Notes under the pieces: generated by a model
What the model was told of the DNA's origin: nothing
Databases searched by the model: none
What the model saw: only the letters and a program-made list of their open reading frames with translations
Shown: positions 1 through 5,046 of the stretch, one piece after another
How the letters are laid out: the number at the start of each line of letters is the position of its first letter
Numbering within the stretch: the first letter of the stretch is position 1
Assembly (NCBI GenBank): GCA_009885665.1
Contig: VFKI01000080.1
Location: 1-6,074 of the forward strand
Source of the DNA: Gammaproteobacteria bacterium
Lineage (GTDB): Bacteria > Pseudomonadota > Gammaproteobacteria > DSM-16500
DNA: 6,074 bases
Direction: 5' to 3'
Program-made: the position numbers and the translations under genes

Positions 1-57
1 ATTCTCCCCCTTTGGTGGCGTCAGGCGGACGAGCTATTTGCCCGACTAGCCATCTGA
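1..57 (+). other. possible 3' tail of an upstream reading frame (edge fragment)
   Basis: Frame 1 is open from the left edge and ends at TGA 55-57, reading ILPLWWRQADELFARLAI. The peptide looks protein-like, but 18 codons are too few to identify a family, and frame 3 is also open here (to 107). The stop lies inside the first copy of the 16-bp repeat (50-65). That would fit a coding region that ends close to the end of a mobile element, but nothing visible proves it. It could equally be non-coding. Confidence 0.2.
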
Positions 58-65
58 ATAGTTAC
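50..65 (+). repeat. 16-bp direct repeat, copy 1 (left of PEBP gene)
   Basis: The sequence CCATCTGAATAGTTAC is repeated perfectly at 706-721 in the same orientation. The copies are 656 bp apart and bracket the whole PEBP gene with its upstream region. The sequences on either side of the two copies differ, so the repeat has sharp borders. Its last nine bases, AATAGTTAC, also appear inverted at 753-761. Confidence 0.8.
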
Positions 66-81
66 AAAAAATACAGACTGC

Positions 82-110
82 TGGGCAAAATTGCACCGAC
101 ACGCTAGAAT
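82..110 (+). promoter_or_regulatory. possible promoter of the PEBP-family gene
   Basis: A -10-like TAGAAT (105-110, 5 of 6 matches to TATAAT) lies 17 bp downstream of a weak -35-like TGGGCA (82-87, 4 of 6). Transcription would start near 117, just ahead of the ribosome binding site at 133-138. The match is modest and rests on pattern alone. Confidence 0.35.
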
Positions 111-132
111 GGTTCCATCAATGCTATTCCAC

Positions 133-138
133 GGAGGA
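133..138 (+). promoter_or_regulatory. ribosome binding site deciding the PEBP gene start
   Basis: GGAGGA at 133-138 is a near-perfect Shine-Dalgarno sequence placed 6 bp before the ATG at 145. It selects this start over the upstream in-frame TTG at 91 and ATGs at 109 and 121. Confidence 0.75.
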
Positions 139-144
139 TTAACC

Positions 145-672
145 ATGCGCCGCCTTATCTTATCCTTACTCACCACTGCGGGCTGCCTCATTGCCGCACC
201 CGCCATGGCAGATGATTTTGCCATTACCACCACCGCTTTTTTGGATCAAGGCCCCATTCCTGTTCTCTACACGTGCGATAGTAAAAATATTTCGCCGCAA
301 TTGAGTTGGGTCCATCCACCCGCTAAAACAAAATCCTTTGCGGTAACATTGACCGACCCTGACGCACCTAAAGGCATTTTTTATCATTGGATCGTTTACA
401 ATATTCCGGCTAACACCAAGGAATTAACTGAAGGCGTCGACAAATTACCGGCAAATGCACAATTTGGTGTAAATAGCACAGGCAAGGCAGGTTATATGGG
501 TCCATGTCCACCGCATGGCACGGTGCATCATTATATTTTTACATTTTATGCACTCGATACAATCTTACCACCCGGTAAAAATATCGATGGCGAAAAAATC
601 AATGCCGCGATAAAAGGACATGTGTTGAAACAAGTGACGCTGACGGCGATATATCCACGTTGGGCGAAATAG
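145..672 (+). CDS. secreted YbhB/YbcL family PEBP-like protein
   Basis: This gene encodes a 175-residue protein of the phosphatidylethanolamine-binding (PEBP, 'Raf kinase inhibitor-like') superfamily, bacterial YbhB/YbcL branch. Family hallmarks are visible: SPQLSW at 50-55, DPDAP at 71-75 followed by HWIVYNIP at 81-88, and GYMGPCPPHG at 116-125 followed by HHYIFTFYALD at 128-138. These form the small anion-binding pocket of the fold. Residues 1-22 look like a Sec signal peptide (MRR, hydrophobic core, cleavage after AMA at 20-22), so the product is probably periplasmic. Two cysteines in the mature part (44 and 121) could form a disulphide. Cys14 lacks a good lipobox (Thr at -3). I chose the ATG at 145 because GGAGGA lies 6 bp upstream and the signal peptide then starts properly; the frame extends up to a TTG at 91. 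The gene is convergent with mnmE. Its biochemical role is not established for the family. Confidence 0.88.
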   Translation: MRRLILSLLTTAGCLIAAPAMADDFAITTTAFLDQGPIPVLYTCDSKNISPQLSWVHPPAKTKSFAVTLTDPDAPKGIFYHWIVYNIPANTKELTEGVDKLPANAQFGVNSTGKAGYMGPCPPHGTVHHYIFTFYALDTILPPGKNIDGEKINAAIKGHVLKQVTLTAIYPRWAK

Positions 673-705
673 CTTAAATCTGGCCGCTCTCTGCAAAATG
701 CAGCT

Positions 706-721
706 CCATCTGAATAGTTAC
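706..721 (+). repeat. 16-bp direct repeat, copy 2 (right of PEBP gene)
   Basis: This is the second perfect copy of CCATCTGAATAGTTAC (first copy 50-65). It begins 33 bp after the PEBP stop codon, and its final nine bases form the outer part of the left arm of the hairpin at 713-761. Confidence 0.8.
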
Positions 722-761
722 CGCGCTTTTAATATTGCCCATTAAGCGCGCCGTAACTATT
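713..761. repeat. long imperfect inverted repeat (hairpin) between PEBP gene and mnmE
   Basis: The left arm AATAGTTACCGCGCTT (713-728) pairs with the right arm 744-761: nine outer base pairs, a two-base bulge (751-752) and seven inner pairs, around a 15-base loop (729-743). It sits between two convergent genes, where a bidirectional terminator would be useful. However, no clear T-run follows the stem on either strand, so it is not a classic intrinsic terminator. A REP- or MITE-like palindrome or the paired ends of a mobile element are alternatives. The right arm overlaps the extra copy of the mnmE 3' end (754-803). Confidence 0.75.
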
Positions 762-803
762 TGCCAATACAAAAGCTCGAAAAAATCTCACCCAATAAAT
801 CAT
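754..803 (-). repeat. 50-bp tandem repeat, extra copy of the mnmE 3' end
   Basis: This unit is identical to 804-853 at 49 of 50 positions and directly abuts it; the only difference is G775 versus A825. Read on the minus strand it encodes NDLLGEIFSSFCIGK plus a TAG stop, a second version of the MnmE C-terminus. The single difference is synonymous (AGC versus AGT for serine). It lies beyond the mnmE stop, so it is not translated as part of MnmE. Confidence 0.95.
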
Positions 804-853
804 TAACTATTTGCCAATACAAAAACTCGAAAAAATCTCACCCAATAAATCAT
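804..853 (-). repeat. 50-bp tandem repeat, copy containing the real mnmE 3' end
   Basis: This is the second unit of the tandem pair. It carries the last 15 codons and stop of mnmE plus three bases beyond. The 18 bases that encode FCIGK and stop (807-824) are identical in both units (757-774 in the other), with the single mismatch immediately outside them. In other gammaproteobacteria this 18-bp end of mnmE (also trmE or thdF) is the attachment site of SGI1-type islands. Confidence 0.95.
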
Positions 854-2144
854 CCGATGTCACTTCACCAGTGATTTCACCTAAAGCGTGTTGCGCCAAC
901 CGTAACTCTTCCGCCAATAAATCCAGCGCATGCAATTGACGTGTTTGCGCCGCTGCTGCCTGTAAAAATTCTGCCGCGCGTGCCAATGCATCTAAATGCC
1001 GACGTCGCGCCGAAAAAATACCTTCGCCTGCCGGTTGTAAATGCACCGCACGCGCAATTTCCGTTTTTAATAGATCAATACCCTCACCGGTTCGCGCCGA
1101 TAAAGCGATCACGATGGTATCCTGATTTTTTTTAACGTGTGGTACGCTAGCAAGCAAATCAATTTTATTTTCTACATAAATCACCGTCGCTGTAGCCGGC
1201 CAATCCCCGTGCACCGCTTGATTAGACGCGCCTGCCAGCTGCATCGCCAATACAACATCCGCATGTGCAATCGCTTGATACGCACGACGTATCCCTTCTT
1301 GCTCTATCGGATCATGACTCTCGCGCAAACCCGCCGTATCAATGACATGTACCGGCATACCCTTAATATTAATCATTTCACGTAATACATCACGCGTCGT
1401 ACCCGGAATATCCGTGACAATCGCGCTTTCACGCCCCGATAATCGATTCAATAAACTGGATTTACCCACATTCGGTGCACCGGTCAACACGACGGTAATG
1501 CCTTCGCGTAATAAATGACCTTGTTGTGCGTTTGCGATAATTGTCTGTAATTGTTGTTGTAGTTCACTCACACGCGTAATAACATGCGACCCTTGTAAAA
1601 AATCAATTTCTTCATCACTAAAATCAATTTCTGCTTCAATAAATGTGCGTAATTGAATCAGCGCATTCACGACTTCATGAATTTTTTCAGAAAAAACACC
1701 TTGCAGCGAACGCATGGCATAACGCGCAGCAGTGCGCGAAGCCGCATCAATTAAATCTGCCACCGCTTCGGCTTGGACTAAATCCATTTTGCCATTTAAA
1801 AACGCGCGCTCTGAAAATTCACCCGCACGTGCCGGACGCGCGCCGGCCATCATAATAGCTTCAATTAACGCCGCCACCACCGCTGGACTGCCATGACCTT
1901 GTAATTCAAGTACGTCTTCGCCCGTAAAAGAATGGGGTGCAGCAAAATAGAGCGCAATACCTTGATCCAGTATTTCACCCTCAATCGCATAAAAATCTGT
2001 GAATGTTGCTTCACGAACACGCAGTTTTTTTTTAATAATCTGTTGCGCAATAGTCGCAACCGCAGGTCCTGACACACGTACGATCGCGACACCACCGCGA
2101 CCCGCGGGTGTTGCTGCGGCGACGATGGTGTCGACTTGATTCAT
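807..2144 (-). CDS. mnmE: tRNA modification GTPase MnmE (TrmE/ThdF)
   Basis: MnmE is a potassium-activated GTPase that works with MnmG in the cytoplasm to put the carboxymethylaminomethyl group on the wobble uridine (U34) of certain tRNAs, using a methylene-tetrahydrofolate-derived carbon. At 445 residues it has the usual family length. The N-terminal folate-binding domain starts with DTIVAAATPAGRGG (5-18). The inserted G domain shows GAPNVGKSS (222-230), TTRD (249-252), DTAG (269-272), NKID (326-329) and SA (349-350). Asn225 fits the potassium-binding asparagine of the family. The protein ends with the essential CIGK motif, Cys442. Its ATG overlaps the yidC stop by four bases (ATGA), so translation is probably coupled; no strong ribosome binding site is visible. 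The coding strand has an A9 run at 2025-2033 and an A8 run at 1126-1133. All domains look intact; only the sequence just past the stop is unusual, being tandemly duplicated. Confidence 0.98.
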   Translation of the reverse strand: MNQVDTIVAAATPAGRGGVAIVRVSGPAVATIAQQIIKKKLRVREATFTDFYAIEGEILDQGIALYFAAPHSFTGEDVLELQGHGSPAVVAALIEAIMMAGARPARAGEFSERAFLNGKMDLVQAEAVADLIDAASRTAARYAMRSLQGVFSEKIHEVVNALIQLRTFIEAEIDFSDEEIDFLQGSHVITRVSELQQQLQTIIANAQQGHLLREGITVVLTGAPNVGKSSLLNRLSGRESAIVTDIPGTTRDVLREMINIKGMPVHVIDTAGLRESHDPIEQEGIRRAYQAIAHADVVLAMQLAGASNQAVHGDWPATATVIYVENKIDLLASVPHVKKNQDTIVIALSARTGEGIDLLKTEIARAVHLQPAGEGIFSARRRHLDALARAAEFLQAAAAQTRQLHALDLLAEELRLAQHALGEITGEVTSDDLLGEIFSSFCIGK

Positions 2145-3853
2145 ATACTCGTCTTGCCGCCTTTAATGACGCGCAAACTTTCTTTGCGTTCCGCTTTTTC
2201 AATATGATGCATGATAAACCATTGTTGCGCCGCTGATAGGGTATTGTTAACGACCCAGTACAACATCAAGCCCGCCGGAAAACGTGCAAACATAAAAGTA
2301 AAAACAACCGGCATTAACATCATCAATTTTGCTTGGGTTGGATCGGCCGGTGGTGGATTCATACGTTGTTGCAAAAACATCGAAATCCCCATTAAAACCG
2401 GCAAAATATAATACGGATCCGCGGCCGATAAATCTTGAATCCAAAAAATAAACGGCGCCTGACGCAATTGCACACTTTCCACTAATACCCAATATAGCGC
2501 AATAAATACTGGAATTTGCACCAAAATTGGCAAACATCCGCCCATAGGATTGACTTTTTCTTTACGGTACAGCTCCATGGTTGCTTGCGTTAGTTTTTGT
2601 TTATCATCACTGTATTGTTCCCGCAATGCATTAATGCGCGGCTGCAATTTTTTCAGCATCGCCATTGAACGATAGCCTTTGGCAGACAAATGATAAAAGA
2701 CTAATTTGATCAGCAGGGTCACAAGTACAATCGACCATCCCCAATTGCCCACTACCGTATAAATCTTTTGCATTAGCCAAAAAATAATGCCTGAAATAAA
2801 CCATAGCCAACCATAATCAATCGTCAACTGTAAATGTGGCGCAACGGCTTCGAGGCGATCCGCCGTAGCAGGGCCTGCATAAAATTTAGCCGCCACTTGC
2901 ACAGTTTGACCCGCAGCAACACTGATATCTGGACCAAATGCGCCAATGCTATACATACCCTCTGGCGTAACATGTGAAAAATAACGCGATGAAGTATTTG
3001 CTGCCGGCACCCACGCACCCACAAAATAATGCTGCACCATTGCCGCCCAACCGCCTTGAATCGTACGATCCAATGGCGTTTTTTCCATGTCGTTAAATTT
3101 TATTTTTTCATAGGCTTTTTCCGGACTGGAAATCGCCGCACCGAAATAGGTTGCAAAACCCATTAAGCCTTTTTTACTGGTGGGTGGCGTATTCTTACGT
3201 AATAATTGTAAATACAAGTTACCATTAAATGTGTTTGGTGATTGGTTATCAATGGCATAATCAACATTTACGACATAATGATCACGTTCAAAAACAAAGG
3301 TTTTAGTGAAGCGTACACCATTCGCATTACGCCAATGCATACGTACTTCAAGCTTATTTTGATTAGGTTGCAAATGATAAAGTGTTTGTTCAGGTGTATA
3401 AAGCGCTTCGGATTGTGCCGTATCCGGCGCATCTTTACCATAAAAGCCGCTTTGCGCAATATAGCGTGTCGCAGCATGATTATTCATTAAAATAAAAGGG
3501 GTTTTAGCATGCAAGCGCGTGGCATATTTTAATAATTCAAGGCCAACAATATTCCCCCCTTTAGGATCGATGGTAACATGCATTAAATCAGTCGTGACTT
3601 CAATAAAGGCATGCTGCGTTATCTCACCAGCAGGTTTGGCCGCTGTCGCTGACGGTTTTGCATAAGAAAAAGGCGGCGCAAGCGTATTGTTATTTGATTG
3701 CGTATCGGCTGCGACTTTTGTCGCCGTTACATCACTACCCGGAACAACACTGGAAGGATGTTCGTGATCCCACATTTGAAATAAAACAACAATAAGGCCA
3801 ATCAATACAACATAAATGGCAATACGGAATGCATCAATTATTTTTCCGGACAT
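2141..3853 (-). CDS. yidC: membrane protein insertase YidC
   Basis: YidC (Oxa1/Alb3 family) inserts and folds proteins in the inner membrane, alone or with SecYEG. This 570-residue version is slightly longer than the roughly 550 of E. coli. Order: a first membrane segment (about 9-27), a polar low-complexity linker (30-80), a periplasmic beta domain (about 80-335), then the conserved insertase core with hydrophobic segments near 349-367, 371-390, 437-458, 481-496 and 510-546. Core signatures include EKVNPMGGCLP (432-442), LRQAPF (463-468) and DPYYILPVLMG (479-489). The conserved positive charge in the groove, Arg366 in E. coli, aligns with Lys383 (TLLIKLVF), so charge is kept. The tail is basic. 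The ATG at 3853 has GGAG about 10 bp upstream and lies 16 bp inside yidD. It shares the transcription unit with rpmH, rnpA, yidD and mnmE. Confidence 0.98.
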   Translation of the reverse strand: MSGKIIDAFRIAIYVVLIGLIVVLFQMWDHEHPSSVVPGSDVTATKVAADTQSNNNTLAPPFSYAKPSATAAKPAGEITQHAFIEVTTDLMHVTIDPKGGNIVGLELLKYATRLHAKTPFILMNNHAATRYIAQSGFYGKDAPDTAQSEALYTPEQTLYHLQPNQNKLEVRMHWRNANGVRFTKTFVFERDHYVVNVDYAIDNQSPNTFNGNLYLQLLRKNTPPTSKKGLMGFATYFGAAISSPEKAYEKIKFNDMEKTPLDRTIQGGWAAMVQHYFVGAWVPAANTSSRYFSHVTPEGMYSIGAFGPDISVAAGQTVQVAAKFYAGPATADRLEAVAPHLQLTIDYGWLWFISGIIFWLMQKIYTVVGNWGWSIVLVTLLIKLVFYHLSAKGYRSMAMLKKLQPRINALREQYSDDKQKLTQATMELYRKEKVNPMGGCLPILVQIPVFIALYWVLVESVQLRQAPFIFWIQDLSAADPYYILPVLMGISMFLQQRMNPPPADPTQAKLMMLMPVVFTFMFARFPAGLMLYWVVNNTLSAAQQWFIMHHIEKAERKESLRVIKGGKTSI

Positions 3854-4095
3854 GTCGGTCTAACTCCAGGCACTGGATGATAACCGCCCGCACTAAAAGG
3901 CTGACAACGCGCCAATCGTTTGAGGGTTAAATAAAAACCCCGCCAAACACCATGGGTAGCAATTGCTTCGATAGCATAGGCGGAACAGGTAGGATAAAAA
4001 CGGCAACAATTGCCGAGCAGGGGAGAGAGGCAATAACGATAAGCCTTAATCAGATAGATTGGGATTTTTTTACAGAAGTTGAGACCCTTTTCCAC
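3838..4095 (-). CDS. yidD: membrane protein insertion efficiency factor YidD
   Basis: YidD is a small membrane-associated protein (UPF0161) that helps YidC-dependent insertion. The 85-residue product has the complete family pattern: LIKAYRYCLSPLLG (15-28), CRFYPTCSAYA (31-41), the AIATHG-WRG stretch and a GGYHPVPG end (70-77). An amphipathic N-terminal helix carries the first motif. The start is a GTG at 4095, inside rnpA, with AGAGG 10 bp upstream (4106-4110); no ATG is available in a sensible place. The gene overlaps rnpA by 46 bp at its start and yidC by 16 bp at its end, in different frames. Translation is therefore very probably coupled along rnpA-yidD-yidC, as is typical for this gene between those two. 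Confidence 0.95.
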   Translation of the reverse strand: MEKGLNFCKKIPIYLIKAYRYCLSPLLGNCCRFYPTCSAYAIEAIATHGVWRGFYLTLKRLARCQPFSAGGYHPVPGVRPTCPEK

Positions 4096-4418
4096 AAGCT
4101 ATCAGCCTCTTTACGTAATTCAATCGCGCTTAAACTGGCACATTGCTGACGTGTAATCAGCACTATATCAATTGCGCCCAGGTTATCTTGGCTATGCCGA
4201 AAACTTTCTCGCAACACACGGCGAATGTGATTACGCGTCACGGCAAGCTTTGCAACGCGCTTACTGGTCACAATACCGATCCGCGCATGCGAAAAAATAT
4301 TGACGTGCCATAGCGCAAGTAAATTTTTAGACCCAGTGCGGTTTGGTTTAGCAAAAACCGTTTGAAAATCAGTTTGCGTGACCAGTCGTTTTTGTTTGCT
4401 AAAACCCGCCGCTGGCAA
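4050..4418 (-). CDS. rnpA: ribonuclease P protein component RnpA
   Basis: RnpA is the basic protein subunit of RNase P. It binds the catalytic RNA and the 5' leader of pre-tRNA so that the leader can be cut off. The 122-residue product has a normal length and shows FSKQKRLVTQTDF near the N-terminus, ARIGIVTSKRV (45-55) and the RNA-binding helix around TRNHIRRVLRESFR (61-74). The usual RNR core reads RNH here (62-64), a conservative-looking change since most basic residues around it are kept. The start is TTG at 4418, four bases after the rpmH stop, with AGGG (4428-4431) at good spacing inside the end of rpmH; a stop codon lies seven codons upstream in frame. The last 46 bp overlap yidD. The tail SVKKSQSI is lineage-specific. 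Confidence 0.96.
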   Translation of the reverse strand: MPAAGFSKQKRLVTQTDFQTVFAKPNRTGSKNLLALWHVNIFSHARIGIVTSKRVAKLAVTRNHIRRVLRESFRHSQDNLGAIDIVLITRQQCASLSAIELRKEADSLWKRVSTSVKKSQSI

Positions 4419-4422
4419 AGGA

Positions 4423-4560
4423 TTAATCCCTGATCAATTCTTTACGACCTTTTGCACGACGTCTTGCTAAGATTTTGCGACCATCCGCAGTTGCCATACG
4501 GGCACGAAAACCGTGTTTGCGTTTGCGTTTGATTACGCTAGGTTGAAAAGTTCTTTTCAT
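4423..4560 (-). CDS. rpmH: 50S ribosomal protein L34
   Basis: This 45-residue gene is translated directly from the minus strand (ATG at 4558-4560, TAA at 4423-4425). The product begins MKRTFQPSVIKRKRKHGFRA and continues through RMATADGRKILARRRAKGRK to ELIRD, which is the complete bacterial L34 family sequence; the usual length is 44-47. L34 is a very basic protein of the large ribosomal subunit that sits buried in 23S rRNA. It is the first gene of the block, with a good sigma70-type promoter just upstream, and it precedes rnpA by four bases. The Shine-Dalgarno sequence is weak (GGAA about 7 bp before the ATG). No residue is unusual. Confidence 0.99.
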   Translation of the reverse strand: MKRTFQPSVIKRKRKHGFRARMATADGRKILARRRAKGRKELIRD

Positions 4561-4604
4561 GGTGACGTTCCAATACAAGTGACAAGAATTAGATAAGGGG
4601 GTGG

Positions 4605-4633
4605 ATGTTAGGCGATGTGGTTGAAAAAGTCAA
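4605..4633 (-). promoter_or_regulatory. sigma70-type promoter of the rpmH-rnpA-yidD-yidC-mnmE unit
   Basis: On the minus strand TTGACT (4628-4633, 5 of 6 matches to TTGACA) is followed after exactly 17 bp by TAACAT (4605-4610, 4 of 6). Transcription would start near 4598 and give a leader of about 40 nt before rpmH. No other minus-strand promoter of this quality is visible within the block, so it probably serves all five genes. Confidence 0.65.
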
Positions 4634-4739
4634 TTGATAAAAGGTTATGATTTTGAGGCGTATCTCCTCTGATGCTCATCTCATGTCGTTTGTTACGTAT
4701 TCAGTTCCCCTACGCTATATTTTTTTGAGGCGAGTTATC

Positions 4740-4760
4740 GCGGGTTTAACCGCTTTTTTT
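4740..4760 (+). terminator. intrinsic terminator on the plus strand with no gene in front
   Basis: GCGGGTTTAACCGC (4740-4753) folds into a short GC stem (GCGG with CCGC, six-base loop) followed directly by seven Ts (4754-4760). This is the textbook form on the plus strand only; the minus strand has no T-run after the stem. No plus-strand gene lies between rpmH and here, so it would end either an unannotated short transcript starting near 4650 or antisense transcription from the rpmH side. Confidence 0.5.
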
Positions 4761-4868
4761 ATCGGATGGTTTCTTACGAGACGCAACTTCGCGTTAAAAA
4801 GCGCTTTGCTTATTTAATCTAATCTTTTAAGTTCTTTACTTGCTTTTATGCTTTATAGGGAGTGGATT

Positions 4869-4897
4869 TTGTGTGGGTAGTACGTATTTTTTATTAT
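4869..4897 (+). promoter_or_regulatory. possible promoter of folC
   Basis: TATTAT (4892-4897, 5 of 6 to TATAAT) lies 17 bp downstream of a weak TTGTGT (4869-4874, only TTG conserved). The tract is so AT-rich that several -10-like hexamers overlap (also TACAAT at 4900-4905). If it is used, the DnaA boxes at 4926 and 4969 fall in the leader just after the start site, where DnaA could repress. Confidence 0.35.
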
Positions 4898-4925
4898 TAT
4901 ACAATAGGATACAGGAAAACAACCA

Positions 4926-4934
4926 TGTGGATAA
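4926..4934 (-). promoter_or_regulatory. DnaA box, perfect consensus
   Basis: The plus strand reads TGTGGATAA, the exact complement of the consensus DnaA box TTATCCACA. It sits about 20 bp to the right of an AT-rich stretch, in the same orientation as the R1 box of E. coli oriC relative to its unwinding element. Confidence 0.75.
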
Positions 4935-4968
4935 TCGTTGTAATCACCCTGTACTCACGGTGGACAGT

Positions 4969-4977
4969 GGTGGATAA
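4969..4977 (-). promoter_or_regulatory. DnaA box with one mismatch
   Basis: The plus strand reads GGTGGATAA, which differs from the consensus complement TGTGGATAA only at the first base. It has the same orientation as the perfect box 43 bp to the left. A weaker related site, ATTTACACA (5005-5013, three mismatches, opposite orientation), follows. Confidence 0.45.
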
Positions 4978-5034
4978 AATAGCCCACCAATTGTTTTCCC
5001 CTACATTTACACAGACAATACCGACTTTTTCAAC

Positions 5035-5038
5035 AGGA
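5035..5038 (+). promoter_or_regulatory. ribosome binding site of folC
   Basis: AGGA at 5035-5038 lies 8 bp before the ATG at 5047. This spacing supports 5047 rather than the ATG at 5039, which leads to a stop after three codons. Confidence 0.6.
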
Positions 5039-5046
5039 ATGGCTGT

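Larger units (their letters stand above)
4561..5046. other. rpmH-folC intergenic region, candidate oriC
   Basis: This is the longest stretch without a gene (486 bp). It lies between divergently read rpmH and folC. It contains the rpmH promoter (4605-4633), a plus-strand terminator (4740-4760), a ten-base palindrome AAAGCGCTTT (4798-4807), AT-rich tracts at about 4808-4858 and 4883-4906, and then DnaA boxes from 4926. AT-rich DNA followed by a box written TGTGGATAA matches the unwinding-element-then-R1 arrangement of E. coli oriC. In several gammaproteobacteria the origin lies next to rpmH. I see no GATC sites here. No convincing protein gene is present; short frames in it lack family features. 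The origin role is inference from layout. Confidence 0.5.

Noticed and set aside
91..144. Upstream in-frame extension of the PEBP gene from TTG at 91
   Set aside because: It would put 18 residues before the signal peptide and has no ribosome binding site, while the ATG at 145 has a near-perfect one.
21..233. Minus-strand frame of 70 codons at the left edge
   Set aside because: It lies mostly antisense to the PEBP gene and its promoter region and shows no family features.
713..761. Hairpin as a classical intrinsic terminator of mnmE
   Set aside because: The stem is long, but no T-run follows it on the minus strand; only a TAACTATT tail is present. It was kept as an inverted repeat instead.
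754..853. Tandem repeat as the start of a CRISPR array
   Set aside because: There are only two directly abutting units without spacers, and they derive from the mnmE coding sequence.
4781..4794. ACGC-GCGT hairpin as a second terminator
   Set aside because: The stem has only four pairs and there is no T-run on either strand.
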